From: Azoarcus sp. CIB
GTDB taxonomy: Bacteria > Pseudomonadota > Gammaproteobacteria > Burkholderiales > Rhodocyclaceae
DNA: 64,000 nucleotides
Assembly (NCBI RefSeq): GCF_001190925.1
Contig: NZ_CP011072.1
Location: 4,650,001 to 4,714,000, forward strand
Direction: 5' to 3'
Shown here: one piece after another, positions 29,517 to 39,776 of the stretch
How positions within the stretch are numbered: position 1 is the stretch's first letter
Layout of the letters: each line of letters opens with the position of its first letter
Notes under the pieces: model-generated
Told to the model about the DNA's origin: nothing
Databases searched by the model: none
What the model saw: only the letters and a program-made list of their open reading frames with translations
Made by a program: the position numbers and the translations under genes

Positions 29517-31898
29517 TCAGTTCCTGAGCGGCTTGCCGGTTTCAAGCGTGTGCGCGATGCGCTGCTGCGTCTTCTCCTGCTTCAGCAGATCGACGAACAG
29601 GGCGCGCTCGACGTCGAGGATCCACTGCTCCGTCACGTGCGAATTCGTCTCCACCTCGCCACCGCACAAGGCCGTGGCCGCGGCCTTCGCCACCTTGTAG
29701 TCGTAGGGCGAGATGAAGCCGCCCTCGGCCATGTTCACCAGCATCAGCTCGCAGGTCGCGATGCCGTTGCGGCCCGCGACCGTCACCGCGCGCTGCACCA
29801 GCGGCGGCCGGTAGCCCGATTCCGCGAGCGCCCGCGCGCGGCGGATCGCGACGTACAACAGTTCCTGCGGATGGAACACGACATCGTCGGTGGGCTTGGC
29901 GAAGCCCAGCTGCACCGCCTCCAGCGCGCTCTTCGCGACGGTCGCCATCGCGATCGTCTGGAAACTCTGCTGGATGTAGGGAAACACGTCGCCGCCCGCG
30001 GCCTTCTGCGCGAGGGTGTGCGCCTGCAGCGCGAACTCCTTGCTGCCGCCACCGGCCGGGATCAGGCCGACGCCCGCCTCGACGAGGCCGACGTAGCTCT
30101 CCAGCGCCAGCACGCGGTGCGCCGAATGCATCGCGAACTCGCAACCGCCGCCCAGCGCCATGCCCTGGATCGCTGCGACGACCGGCACCTGCGCGTGCTT
30201 GAGCGTCATCGACGCGCGCTGGAACTTCGCGACCGTGCGCTCCAGCATGTCGAACTGCCCCGCCTTGCACGCCTCGGCGACCTGCTGCAGGTTCGCGCCG
30301 ACCGCGAACGGCGCCGGATGCCACAGCACGATGCCGTCGAGGTCCGTCTCGGCACGCGCGACCGCTTCCAGCAGCCCGTCCAGCACCTCGTCGCCGATCG
30401 CATGCTGCTTCGACTTGAAGGACAGGATGCCGATGCGCGCGTCCTGGTCGGGGCGCGTCCACAACCTGACCCCTTCATTTTCCCACAGCGTCTCGCCACG
30501 GTCCGACGGTGCCTCGCCCAGCACCTGCTCCGGATAGAGCTGGCGCCTATAGACCGGCAGCGTCGAGCGCGGCTTCAGCGCGGCCGTTGCCGCGGAATAC
30601 GAACCCCCCGCCTCATGCACGCCCTTGCGCTCGAACACCCACGCCGGCAGCGGCACCTTGGCCATCGCGCGACCGTGGTCGATGTCGAGCTGGATCGCCT
30701 TGGCGATCTCGCTCCAGTCCGCCGCCTGCCAGGTCTCGAACGGACCCTGCGACCAGCCGAAGCCCCAGCGCATCGCCAGGTCGATGTCGCGCGCGTTGTC
30801 CGCGATGTCGCCCAGATGCACGGCGCAGTAGTGGAACACGTCGCGGAAGATTGACCACAGGAACTGCGCCTCCAGCAACTCGCTCGCGGCCAGCAGCGAG
30901 AAGCGCTCGACCGGGTCCTTGATCCTGAGCATCGTCTCGACCGCCGGGATCACGTCGCCCGCGCTCGGGCGGTAGTCGCCGGTCTTGAGGTCCAGCACCT
31001 GGATCTGCTTGCCTTCCTTGCGGTAGATGCCCGCGCGCGTCTTCTGCCCCAGCGCCCCTCTTGCGATCAGCGCCTGCAGCCATTCGGGCGTCTTGAAGTG
31101 CGCGTGCCACGGGTCGTCCGGGAGCGTCGCCTGCATCGTGCCGACGACGTGCGCGAGGGTGTCGAGGCCGACGACGTCGGCGGTGCGGTAGGTGGCGCTC
31201 TTCGGGCGGCCGATCAGCGGACCGGTGAGGCCGTCGACCTCGTCGAAACCCAGCCCGAGGCGCGCGGTGTGGTGCATCACCGCGAGGATCGAGAACACGC
31301 CGACGCGGTTGGCGACGAAGTTCGGCGTGTCCTTCGCGCGCACGATGGACTTCCCGAGCCGCGTCGTGAGCCAGCTCTCGAGCTGATCGAGCATCGCCGC
31401 CTCGGTGTCACGCGTCGCGATCAGCTCGACGAGCGACATGTAGCGCGGCGGATTGAAGAAGTGGATACCGCAGAAGCGCCCGCGCAGCGCCGCCGGCATG
31501 CCCTCGGCGAGGCCGTTGATCGACAGCCCCGAGGTGTTCGACGCGAAGATCGCGTCCGGGCGGATGAAGGGGGCGACCTTGGCGTACAGGTCCAGCTTCC
31601 ACTCCATTTTCTCGGCGATCGCCTCGATGATCAGGTCGCACTCGCGCAGCTTTTCCAGGTCGCTGCCGTAGTTCGCCGCGTCGATGAACGTTGCCCGGTC
31701 CTTCGCCGCCAAAGGCGCGGGGTCGAGCTTCTTCAGGCCGGCGAGCGCCTTGTCGACGATCGCGTTGGGCTTGCCGTCCTTCGCCGGCAGGTCGAATAGC
31801 AGCACCGGCACGTCGGCGTTCGCGCAGTGGGCGGCGATCTGCGCCCCCATCACGCCCGCACCGAGCACTGCGACCTTGCGGATGATGAAATTGCTCAT
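29517..31898 (-). CDS. 3-hydroxyacyl-CoA dehydrogenase/enoyl-CoA hydratase (FadN-type order)
   Basis: A bifunctional beta-oxidation enzyme of 793 residues. The dehydrogenase comes first: NAD motif GAGVMGAQIA near residue 12, the catalytic-His region GIHFFNPPRYM, and the C-terminal dehydrogenase domain with 'FVANRVGVFSILAVMHHT' (in part). The crotonase domain is at the C-terminus (GMALGGGCEFAMH, 'GVGLIPAGGGSKE'). This order is that of Bacillus FadN, opposite to E. coli FadB/FadJ and to the other enzyme in this window. ATG 31898 has GGAGAG upstream. It is cotranscribed with the downstream thiolase. Confidence 0.93.
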   Translation of the reverse strand: MSNFIIRKVAVLGAGVMGAQIAAHCANADVPVLLFDLPAKDGKPNAIVDKALAGLKKLDPAPLAAKDRATFIDAANYGSDLEKLRECDLIIEAIAEKMEWKLDLYAKVAPFIRPDAIFASNTSGLSINGLAEGMPAALRGRFCGIHFFNPPRYMSLVELIATRDTEAAMLDQLESWLTTRLGKSIVRAKDTPNFVANRVGVFSILAVMHHTARLGLGFDEVDGLTGPLIGRPKSATYRTADVVGLDTLAHVVGTMQATLPDDPWHAHFKTPEWLQALIARGALGQKTRAGIYRKEGKQIQVLDLKTGDYRPSAGDVIPAVETMLRIKDPVERFSLLAASELLEAQFLWSIFRDVFHYCAVHLGDIADNARDIDLAMRWGFGWSQGPFETWQAADWSEIAKAIQLDIDHGRAMAKVPLPAWVFERKGVHEAGGSYSAATAALKPRSTLPVYRRQLYPEQVLGEAPSDRGETLWENEGVRLWTRPDQDARIGILSFKSKQHAIGDEVLDGLLEAVARAETDLDGIVLWHPAPFAVGANLQQVAEACKAGQFDMLERTVAKFQRASMTLKHAQVPVVAAIQGMALGGGCEFAMHSAHRVLALESYVGLVEAGVGLIPAGGGSKEFALQAHTLAQKAAGGDVFPYIQQSFQTIAMATVAKSALEAVQLGFAKPTDDVVFHPQELLYVAIRRARALAESGYRPPLVQRAVTVAGRNGIATCELMLVNMAEGGFISPYDYKVAKAAATALCGGEVETNSHVTEQWILDVERALFVDLLKQEKTQQRIAHTLETGKPLRN

Positions 31899-32007
31899 GC
31901 CAACTCTCCGGTCAATGCACATGGCATGCATTCGGCGCAGCCGCTGCCCGCGGCGAATGCTGCTCTCTTCTTTTTAGCGGATGATTGCGGCGGATGCCGC
32001 GGAAAGG

Positions 32008-32033
32008 GACGGCGACCGGATGCGGCCGCCGTC
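32008..32033 (-). terminator. possible terminator hairpin after fadL
   Basis: A 7-bp stem GACGGCG/CGCCGTC with a 12-base loop, 15 bp past the fadL stop. The T-tract after it is poor (CCTTTCC), so this may only be a transcript-end stabiliser. Confidence 0.3.
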
Positions 32034-32047
32034 CACCTGTCGGGCGA

Positions 32048-33364
32048 TCAGAACGCCATCGAATACTGCGCGCCGAGGATCCACACACTGGACGTGTATT
32101 CGCCGGTCACGCGGCCGCGACCGAGCGCGGTCTGGTCGTTGTCGATCTTGGTGTCCGGCACGTATAGATACGCCGCGCCGAGGTCGAGCGTGTTCGTCTT
32201 GCTCACCCTCCACTGCGCGCCGGCGCTGAACCAGGTGCGGTCGTTGTCCGGCAGCGAGGTCAGGCGGCGCTCCTTGTCCTTCACCGGCGTCTGGTCGTAA
32301 GCGACGCCGAACTTCAACTTCCACGCATCGTTGAGCAGGTAGTTCGCGCCGAGCGCGACGCGCCAGGTGTCCTTGAAATCCGCTTCCAGCTTCTGCGCGA
32401 CGGAGCCGGCAAGCGGTCCGGACGTCCGCACGATGTCGACCTCATCGACGCTGCTCCAGCCGGTCCAGGACAGGTCGCCGAGCATTTCCCAGCGGTCGTT
32501 GAGCTTCTGCGTGACGCTGACGATGAACGTGTCGGGCAGCTCGACGTCGGCTTCGGCCTTGACCGACCGCAGTGACGGCACGACACCGGCGAACGCCGTC
32601 GCCGGCCCTTCGACCTTGAGATCGCCCTCGAGCGTGTGATCGACCGTCGAACGGTACGACACGCCGACCTTCATCGACGGCGACAGCGTGAACAGCGCGC
32701 CGACGTTCCAGCCCCAGGCGTCCGAGTCGGCGTCCAGTGTCGCCAAGGTCGAGCTCAGCCCCGGCACCGGGGCGATGCCGTTGGGCAGCACCGACACGGT
32801 GCGCTCGTATTCGGCTTCGAGACGCTGCCAGCTGACACCGCCGCCGATCGACACCTTGTCGTTCACGCGGAACGCGATGGAGGGATTGATGTTGTAGGTC
32901 TTGAGGTCGAATTTGATCGATTGCGCGCGCCCGACCCAGTCGTCGTCGTACTCGGTGATCAGGCCGAACGGCGCGCCGAGACCGACACCGACGTAGAGAT
33001 CCTTGTTAAGCGCCCAGGAGAGGTAACCGTTCGGCAGGGCCGCCCACGAGCCGGCGTCGCCCCCTCTACCACTTGTCGGGAGGGCCGGCGCGTTCAGGAT
33101 CACGCTGCCCTTGTTCTTGAAATCGAAGCTCGGCCGCACCGCCGAGATCCCCATCGACACCTCGCGCGCCTGCAGCTGCGTCATGCCGGCGGGGTTGAAA
33201 AAGATCGTGCTCGCGTTCTCGGCGACCGCGGCGGAACCCGCGTAAGAGTTGCCGATGCCGCTCGCGTTCTGTTCCAGCAACTGGAAGCCGGCAGCGGACG
33301 CGGCCCCCGAACCGAGTGCGAACAGGGCGGCAGGCAGCAGGCGGGCAATCGTGGTTTTCTTCAT
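32048..33364 (-). CDS. fadL: FadL/OmpP1 family long-chain fatty acid outer-membrane transporter
   Basis: An outer-membrane beta-barrel for uptake of hydrophobic substrates. The 438-residue product has a signal peptide (MKKTTIARLLPAALFALGSG...) cleaved near ASA-AGF. The mature N-terminus AGFQLLEQNASGIGNSYAG and the NPAGM segment are FadL hallmarks (hatch region). It ends in the aromatic residue Phe (QYSMAF), as barrel proteins do. It lies between the two beta-oxidation gene groups. Aromatic hydrocarbons are alternative substrates for this family. Confidence 0.92.
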   Translation of the reverse strand: MKKTTIARLLPAALFALGSGAASAAGFQLLEQNASGIGNSYAGSAAVAENASTIFFNPAGMTQLQAREVSMGISAVRPSFDFKNKGSVILNAPALPTSGRGGDAGSWAALPNGYLSWALNKDLYVGVGLGAPFGLITEYDDDWVGRAQSIKFDLKTYNINPSIAFRVNDKVSIGGGVSWQRLEAEYERTVSVLPNGIAPVPGLSSTLATLDADSDAWGWNVGALFTLSPSMKVGVSYRSTVDHTLEGDLKVEGPATAFAGVVPSLRSVKAEADVELPDTFIVSVTQKLNDRWEMLGDLSWTGWSSVDEVDIVRTSGPLAGSVAQKLEADFKDTWRVALGANYLLNDAWKLKFGVAYDQTPVKDKERRLTSLPDNDRTWFSAGAQWRVSKTNTLDLGAAYLYVPDTKIDNDQTALGRGRVTGEYTSSVWILGAQYSMAF

Positions 33365-33492
33365 GTGTCACATCTCCTCGTGAATTGTCTGTGCAATTTC
33401 GGCGCGGCAAGTCGGGACCTGCGGCGCGGTCTCCTCAAAAGATCCACGCGAATCCCGGCGCCCCGGGGTCGCGCGAAACTCATCGATGCAAC

Positions 33493-33900
33493 TCAGGCAG
33501 GCGGAACGGGCCGCTTGCGCCCCTTGTCGTCGAGCGCGACGTAGGTCAGCGTCGCCTCGGTGACCTTCACGACCACCGGATTCTCGGGATCGCGCTCGGC
33601 ATACACCTCGACGTCTACAGTGATGGAAGTGCGCCCGACGGCGACGACTTCGGCATAAAAACTTACAAGGTCGCCGACCGAGACCGGCTGCTTGAACACG
33701 AAAGAGTTCACCGCGACCGTCGCGGTGCGGCAGCGCGCACGCCGATGCGCGGGAATCGCGCCGGCGATGTCGACCATTGCCATGATCCAGCCGCCGAACA
33801 CATCGCCCGCCGGATTCACGTCGGCCGGCATCGGCATCATGCGCAAGGCCGGCTGCTTGTTCTCGGGCAGTTTCACCGGCTCGACTGCGTCGTCGCTCAT
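33493..33900 (-). CDS. acyl-CoA thioesterase (YciA-like hotdog)
   Basis: A 135-residue hotdog-fold thioesterase. Signature residues are MPADVNPAGDVFGGWIM, with the catalytic Asp and the Gly-Gly turn, then 'VAVNSFVFKQPVSVGDLVSFYA' (in part). It hydrolyses short to long acyl-CoAs and may relieve CoA trapping during beta-oxidation. ATG 33900 follows GAGGGG. It is 16 bp downstream of the hydratase/dehydrogenase gene and closes the TetR-FadE operon. Confidence 0.92.
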   Translation of the reverse strand: MSDDAVEPVKLPENKQPALRMMPMPADVNPAGDVFGGWIMAMVDIAGAIPAHRRARCRTATVAVNSFVFKQPVSVGDLVSFYAEVVAVGRTSITVDVEVYAERDPENPVVVKVTEATLTYVALDDKGRKRPVPPA

Positions 33901-33916
33901 AAGAATCCCCTCACGC

Positions 33917-35923
33917 TCATCCAGCATGCACGATAGCACCAACCCGGCCGCTGGAATCCGCGCCGGGAATAGTTTCACCCGATTCAGGGGAATAAGTCAG
34001 CGGCCCGCCCGTGAAGGGGGCAAAGCCGGTCCCGAATATCACACCGGCATCGGCGAGGTCAGCATCGGCGACCACGCCGTGGTCGACACAGCGCCGTGCC
34101 GCCGCGACGAGCGGCGCGACGATGCGCTCCGCCAGCCCGGCCGGAATCGCCCCGACGGCGCCCTTCTGTGCCTTGCCAGCGGCCCAGCGGTAGTAGCCCT
34201 GCCCGCTCTTGCGGCCGAGCTGCCCGGCCGCGACGAGCTCCATCAGCCTGCGCGGCGCCTCGGCAGCGTCGCCCGCGAGCGCCTTGCCGGCCGCGACCGC
34301 GATATCCAGCCCGACGGTGTCGACCAGCTCGACCGGCCCCATCGGCATGCCGAAGGCGAGCAGCGCGGCGTCGACCGTCTCCGGCGACAAGCCCTCGTCG
34401 ACGCAGCGCAGCGCCTCCAGCATGTAGGGGCCCAGCACCGCGTTCACGAGGAAGCCCGGCGCGCTCTTCACCGGCAGCGGCAGCTTGTCGATGCGCCGCA
34501 CGAAGGCCGCCGCGCGGCGCAGCGCCTCGTCGTCGGACGCCTCGCCGCGCACGACTTCGACGAGCGGCATCAGCGCGACCGGGTTGAAGAAGTGGATGCC
34601 GACGAGGCGGCGCGGATCCGCGAGCGCCGATGCAATGTCCTCGATGCGCAGGCTGGAGGTGTTGGTCGCGAGCACCGCGTCAGGCTTCGCGCGCCGCTCG
34701 AGCTCGCCGAACAGCGCACGCTTCGCCTCCAGGTTCTCGAAGATCGCCTCGATCACGAGGTCCGCGCGCGCGGCGCCATGCCCCTGCGGGTCGGGGATCA
34801 GGCGGTCGAGCGCGAAGCGCACCTGCCGCCGGTCGCCGCGGAACTTGCGCTCGAAGAACTTCGCGGCGCGCGCGACCGCCGGCGCGATATGCTCGACGGA
34901 CTGATCCTGCAGCGTCACCGTCATGCCCGCGAACGCGCACAGCGCGGCGATGTCGCCACCCATCACGCCGGCGCCGACGACATGCACGTGGCGCGGCGAG
35001 AAGTCGCCGCTCTTGCCATCACTCTTGCCGAAACCCTTCAGCCGCTCCTGCAGGAAGAACACGCGCACGAGGTTCTTCGCGGTCGGCGAGCGGAAGATCG
35101 CCTCCAGCGAAGCCGGATCGTCCGCCGGCACCGCGAGCGCGTTGCCGCCATATTTGCGCCAGATGTCGAGGATCGCGTAGGGCGCCGGGTAGTGCTCGCG
35201 CCGCGCCTTCGTGGCGACCTGCTGGCGCGCCTTGTTCGCGACGATCGCCTTCAGCGGGCCGTTGAGCAGCTTGTGCGCAAAGGGCAGGGCACGCCGCGGC
35301 TGGCCGGAGCGCACCAGCATGCGCGCGGCGTTTTCCATCACGCGTGGCGGCACGCATTCGTCGGCAAGGCCCAGCTTGCGCGCGCGACGCGCGTCCACGC
35401 TCTTGCCGGTGAGCATCATGTCGAGTGCCGCCGCCGGGCCGATCAGCTCGGGCAGGCGCTGCATGCCGCCCCAGCCGGGGACGATACCCAGCATCACCTC
35501 GGGCAGCGCGAGCTTGGTGCCAGGCTCGTCGACGACGATACGGTAGCGGCACGCGAGTGCGAGCTCCAGCCCGCCGCCGAGACAATGGCCGCGGATCAGC
35601 GCGAGCGTCGGGAACTTCAGGCGCGCGAGCCAGTTGAAGAGCTCCCAGCCGCGCTGCACCAGATCGCGCGCACCCTGCGCCGAGTCGATGCGCGTGAATT
35701 CTTCGATGTCGGCACCGGCGACGAATCCGGCCGGCTTCGCCGACGCGATGATCAGCCCCTTGGGCGGATCGGCTTCGAGCTGCGCGAAGGCCGCGGCCAG
35801 CTCGTCGAGCAGCTCGCGCGACAGCGTGTTCGTGCTCGCGCCCGCGCGGTCGAGATACAGCCACGCGAGGCCATTTTCATCGCCCTTGCGCGCAAGCACC
35901 AGATGCTTGAAATCGCTTATCAC
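33917..35923 (-). CDS. enoyl-CoA hydratase/3-hydroxyacyl-CoA dehydrogenase (FadJ-type order)
   Basis: A 668-residue bifunctional enzyme. The crotonase domain is first (about residues 1-190, with AGADIEEFTRI and GHCLGGGLELALACRYR) and the dehydrogenase follows (NAD motif VGAGVMGGDIAAL near 310, catalytic segment GIHFFNPVALMP). I chose the GTG at 35923, which overlaps the thiolase stop by four bases (GTGA). Length and order match FadJ/FadB alpha subunits. It pairs with the thiolase just upstream as a trifunctional-like complex. Confidence 0.93.
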   Translation of the reverse strand: MISDFKHLVLARKGDENGLAWLYLDRAGASTNTLSRELLDELAAAFAQLEADPPKGLIIASAKPAGFVAGADIEEFTRIDSAQGARDLVQRGWELFNWLARLKFPTLALIRGHCLGGGLELALACRYRIVVDEPGTKLALPEVMLGIVPGWGGMQRLPELIGPAAALDMMLTGKSVDARRARKLGLADECVPPRVMENAARMLVRSGQPRRALPFAHKLLNGPLKAIVANKARQQVATKARREHYPAPYAILDIWRKYGGNALAVPADDPASLEAIFRSPTAKNLVRVFFLQERLKGFGKSDGKSGDFSPRHVHVVGAGVMGGDIAALCAFAGMTVTLQDQSVEHIAPAVARAAKFFERKFRGDRRQVRFALDRLIPDPQGHGAARADLVIEAIFENLEAKRALFGELERRAKPDAVLATNTSSLRIEDIASALADPRRLVGIHFFNPVALMPLVEVVRGEASDDEALRRAAAFVRRIDKLPLPVKSAPGFLVNAVLGPYMLEALRCVDEGLSPETVDAALLAFGMPMGPVELVDTVGLDIAVAAGKALAGDAAEAPRRLMELVAAGQLGRKSGQGYYRWAAGKAQKGAVGAIPAGLAERIVAPLVAAARRCVDHGVVADADLADAGVIFGTGFAPFTGGPLTYSPESGETIPGADSSGRVGAIVHAG

Positions 35924-37200
35924 AGCGCCTCCACCAGCATCGCGCCGCCCTGCCCGCCGCCGATGCAGATGCTCGCGACGCCGCGTTTCAAGCCCTGCCG
36001 CCGCAGCACGTTCAGGAGATGCAGCACGATGCGCGCACCGCTCGCGCCGACCGGGTGGCCCTGCGCAATCGCGCCGCCGTCGAGGTTGAGCTTCGCTTCG
36101 TCGAGGCGCCCGAAGGCGTCGGCCAGTCCCAACTCGTCGCGGCAGTAGTCCGCGTCGTCCCATGCGCGCAGACAGGCGATGACCTGCGCGGCGAAGGCCT
36201 CGTTGACCTCCCACGCGTCGATGTCGGCGAGCCCCAGTCCGTGGCGCTGCAGCATCGGCGTCGCCGCATGCACCGGCCCGAGGCCCATCTGCGCGGGGTC
36301 GAGGCCCGCCCACTGGCTGTCGGCGATGCGCCCCAGCGGCGTCAGGCCGTGGCGCTCGACCGCCGCTGCGGACGCGAGGACCAGCCACGCGGCGCCGTCG
36401 GTGATCTGCGAGCTGTTGCCGGCGGTCACGCGGCCGTACTTGCGGTCGAAGAAGGGTTTCAGCTTCGCGAGGTTCTCGGGCGTCGAGTCCGCGCGCACGC
36501 CATCGTCGTCCGCATACACGGTGCCGTGGCGATTTATCAGCGGCACAATCTCGCTGAAGTGCCCAGCCTCACGCGCGGCGAGCACGCGGGCGTGGCTGCG
36601 CGCCGCGAAGGCGTCCATGTCGGCACGCGAGATGCCGAAACGGTGCGCGAGGTTCTCCGCGGTCTGGCCCATCAGCTGGCCGACGATCGGGTCGGTGAGG
36701 CCCTTCATGATGCCGATCACCGGCGCGAGGTAGCCCGGCCTGAAGCGGCGCAGCGCGGCGAACTTCTCGCCGACGCTCTTCGTTGCGTACCAGCCCGACA
36801 GCCAGCGCACCATCGCATCGGAGAACAGCAGCGGCGCGCGCGACAGCGCATCGACGCCGCCCGCGAGCACCAGTTGCGAACGTCCCGCCTGGATGTTGGC
36901 GATCGCCGAGTCGAGCGCCTGCATGCCCGAGGCGCAGTTCCGCATCACCGTCCAGCCCGGCACCTTCTGCCCGCAGCCCATGCGCAGCGCGACGACGCGG
37001 CCGATGTTGACCTCGTCCGGCGAGGGGCTCGCGCAGCCCAGGATCACCTCGTCCAACTGATCGGGAGCGAAGCGCTGGCGCGCGAGCAGGGCTGCGCCAG
37101 CGGCGGTCGCGAGGTCGGAGGCCGCGAACGGCCCCGGCGTGTTGCGCGACTTGAGGAAAGGCGTGCGCGCGCCGTCGACGATGAAGATGTCCCGGCTCAT
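35920..37200 (-). CDS. acetyl-CoA acyltransferase (FadI/FadA-like thiolase)
   Basis: A 426-residue thiolase, longer than the other thiolase here and of the FadI-like type. Active residues are the Cys in RNCASGMQA, the His in GHPVGASG and the Cys in CIGGGQGG. The ATG at 37200 (MSRDIFIVDGARTPF) overlaps the fadE stop by four bases. The end overlaps the GTG of the hydratase/dehydrogenase. The insertion around 'AMVRWLSGWYATKSVGEKF' is a FadI-like loop. Confidence 0.93.
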   Translation of the reverse strand: MSRDIFIVDGARTPFLKSRNTPGPFAASDLATAAGAALLARQRFAPDQLDEVILGCASPSPDEVNIGRVVALRMGCGQKVPGWTVMRNCASGMQALDSAIANIQAGRSQLVLAGGVDALSRAPLLFSDAMVRWLSGWYATKSVGEKFAALRRFRPGYLAPVIGIMKGLTDPIVGQLMGQTAENLAHRFGISRADMDAFAARSHARVLAAREAGHFSEIVPLINRHGTVYADDDGVRADSTPENLAKLKPFFDRKYGRVTAGNSSQITDGAAWLVLASAAAVERHGLTPLGRIADSQWAGLDPAQMGLGPVHAATPMLQRHGLGLADIDAWEVNEAFAAQVIACLRAWDDADYCRDELGLADAFGRLDEAKLNLDGGAIAQGHPVGASGARIVLHLLNVLRRQGLKRGVASICIGGGQGGAMLVEAL

Positions 37201-39686
37201 GCAGCGGCCTTGACTGACGTGGACGCCTGCGGCTCGATCTCGCCGAGCGCGGCGCGCAGGCCGAAGTCGTAGGGGAAGTCGTCGACGCGGATCACCTTGT
37301 CGCGCAACTCGCCGCGGCGCTTCAGCACTGCGAACTCGTCGGCGGTGATCACACCGGCCTCCAGCGCCCGCTGCCACACCGCGTCGACGCCGCCGCCGAT
37401 CATCAGGCCCGGCTCGAAGCGCCCCGCCTTCTGCGCCTGCCGCACCTTGGCCTCGACCGGCTCGGCGGCGATGGTCGCAGCGAGCGCGGCTTCCAGCGCA
37501 CCGATCGGCTCCTCGACATCCGTCGTCAGGTACACGTCGGAGGTCAGCCGGTCGCGCGTCGCCGAGGGTTCGATCAGCAGTTTCGCGACTTCATGCCCGA
37601 GTTGGTCGGAGGGCACGACATAGGGCCGCCCGAGCGGGAACACGACGATGCGGCGCAGCAGCGTTGCGAAGACGCGGTTCGGAAAGTTCGCGATCACGCC
37701 CTCGAAGGCGTTCTGCGCCTTGAACATGCAGTCCCAGATCGCCCAGTGCATCAGCGGCGCATCCGCGGCCTGCCGCCCTTCGGCCTCGTAGCGGCGCAGC
37801 ACTGCCGAGGCGAGGTACATCAGCGACAGGATGTCGCCGAGACGCGCCGAGAGCTTCTCCTTGCGCTTCAGCGCGCCACCCATCGTGCCCATCGAGATGT
37901 CCGAGAGGAAGGCGAAGGCGGCCGAGAAACGCGTGAGCTGCTGGTAGTAGCGCCGCGTCTCGGGAGCGACGCTCTCCGGTACCGCGACGAAGTGCGAGCC
38001 GGTGAGCCCCATCACCAGCGCACGCGCGGCGTTCGACACCGTGTAGCCGACGTGACCCCACAGGGCCTCGTCGAAGGCGGCGAGGTCCTTCGCCTGCGCT
38101 GCGTGCATCTCGTCGAGCACATAGGGATGGCAGCGGATCGCGCCCTGGCCGAACAGGATCAGGCTGCGCGTGAGGATGTTCGCACCCTCGACGGTGATGC
38201 CCACCGGGATCTGCTGGTAGGCGCGCCCCAGCATGTTCTGCGGCCCGAGGCAGATGCCCTTGCCGCCGATCACATCCATGCCGTCATTGACGGTCTGGCG
38301 CGCGCGCTCGGTGACGTGGTACTTGACGATCGCGGACACCACCGAGGGCTTCTCGCCGAGGTCGATCGCGCCGGCCGTCATCACGCGCGCCGCGTCGCTG
38401 AGATAGGTGTTCGCGCCGATGCGCGTCAGCGCCTCCTCGACGCCCTCGAAGCGGCCGATCGCGGTCTTGAACTGGTAGCGCACCCGCGCATAGGCGCCGA
38501 CCGCGCGCGCGGTCATCTTCTGCATGCCGGTGTTGGAGCCCGGCAGCGAGATCGAACGGCCCGCCGCGAGGCACTCCATCAACATGCGCCAGCCCTGCCC
38601 GGCCATCTTCGGCCCGCCGATGATGAAGTCGAGCGGCATGAAGACGTCGCGACCGCGCACCGGCCCGTTCATCCAGATGCCGTTGAGCGGGAAGTGGCGG
38701 CGACCGGTATCGACGCCCGGGTGCTCGGCCGGCACCAGCGCACAAGTGATGCCCAGGTCCGGCTCCTTGCCGAGCAGGCCGTCCGGGTCGTACAGGCGGA
38801 ACGCCAGCCCGAACACCGTGCACACCGGCGCGAGCGTGATGTAGCGCTTGTCGAAGGACACCCGCATGCCCAGCACCTCGCGCCCCTGCCACGTCCCCTT
38901 GCACACGACGCCCGCGTCGGGAATCGACGCGGCGTCCGACCCCGCCCACGGGCTTGTCAGCGCGAAAGCCGGGATCTCCAGCCCCTTCGCCAGCCGCGGC
39001 AGGTAGTGGGATTTCTGCTCCGGCGTGCCGTAGTGCAACAGCAGCTCCGCCGGCCCGAGCGAGTTCGGCACCATCACCGTGATCGCGGGCGCCGAGGCAC
39101 GCGTCGACAGCTTGGTCACGACCTGCGAGTGCGCATAGGCCGAGAAACCCTTCCCGCCATACTCCTTCGGGATGATCATGCCGAGGAAGCCCTTGTCCTT
39201 GATGTACTGCCACACCTCGGGCGACAGATCCTGGCGCAGGTTGTCCTGCCAGTCATTGGTGAGCCGGCACAGCTCGCCGGTCTCGTTGTCGAGGAAGGCG
39301 CGCTCCTCGGCGCTGAGCTTGGGCCACGGATAGGCGAGCAGCTTCGACCACGCCGGCGCGCCGCGGAAGAGCTCGCCCTCCCACCACACCGTGCCGGCCT
39401 CCAGCGCGTCGCGCTCGGTCTGCGACATCGACGGCAGCGCCGCGCGGAAGGCGCGGAACACCGGCGCCGTGACGAGCGCGCGGCGCACGGGCCGCAGCAG
39501 GAAGATCGCCATCACGGCCGCAAAGACCACCAGCGCCGCGACGATCGCCGCCGGCGCCCAGCCTCCGGCCCAGCCGGCCGCCGCCAGCCAGACCAGCCCG
39601 ACACCCACCCAGGCAAAAAGGGGCGCTCGCCCGTAGGCGAGCGCGATTGCCAAGGGAGGGAGCAAAGCGATGAACCACCAGATCAT
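37197..39686 (-). CDS. fadE: acyl-CoA dehydrogenase FadE
   Basis: First oxidation step of beta-oxidation, at the inner membrane. The 829-residue length and layout match E. coli FadE: two hydrophobic segments at the N-terminus (about 2-20 and 27-65), then the acyl-CoA dehydrogenase core with 'GMIIPKEYGGKGFSAYAHSQ', 'ALTSPWAGSDAAS' and QNMLGRAYQQIP, and the C-terminal DUF1974 region. It lies 90 bp downstream of the TetR regulator gene and overlaps the thiolase start, so the run appears to be one operon. Confidence 0.95.
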   Translation of the reverse strand: MIWWFIALLPPLAIALAYGRAPLFAWVGVGLVWLAAAGWAGGWAPAAIVAALVVFAAVMAIFLLRPVRRALVTAPVFRAFRAALPSMSQTERDALEAGTVWWEGELFRGAPAWSKLLAYPWPKLSAEERAFLDNETGELCRLTNDWQDNLRQDLSPEVWQYIKDKGFLGMIIPKEYGGKGFSAYAHSQVVTKLSTRASAPAITVMVPNSLGPAELLLHYGTPEQKSHYLPRLAKGLEIPAFALTSPWAGSDAASIPDAGVVCKGTWQGREVLGMRVSFDKRYITLAPVCTVFGLAFRLYDPDGLLGKEPDLGITCALVPAEHPGVDTGRRHFPLNGIWMNGPVRGRDVFMPLDFIIGGPKMAGQGWRMLMECLAAGRSISLPGSNTGMQKMTARAVGAYARVRYQFKTAIGRFEGVEEALTRIGANTYLSDAARVMTAGAIDLGEKPSVVSAIVKYHVTERARQTVNDGMDVIGGKGICLGPQNMLGRAYQQIPVGITVEGANILTRSLILFGQGAIRCHPYVLDEMHAAQAKDLAAFDEALWGHVGYTVSNAARALVMGLTGSHFVAVPESVAPETRRYYQQLTRFSAAFAFLSDISMGTMGGALKRKEKLSARLGDILSLMYLASAVLRRYEAEGRQAADAPLMHWAIWDCMFKAQNAFEGVIANFPNRVFATLLRRIVVFPLGRPYVVPSDQLGHEVAKLLIEPSATRDRLTSDVYLTTDVEEPIGALEAALAATIAAEPVEAKVRQAQKAGRFEPGLMIGGGVDAVWQRALEAGVITADEFAVLKRRGELRDKVIRVDDFPYDFGLRAALGEIEPQASTSVKAAA

Positions 39687-39776
39687 TGTCGTCTCCTGAA
39701 CGTTTTCGATCCGCCTGCGCCCGGTCGGCCGCGGTCTGTGCCGCGCTGTGCCGCCCCGGACGGGCCTGCATTCAAA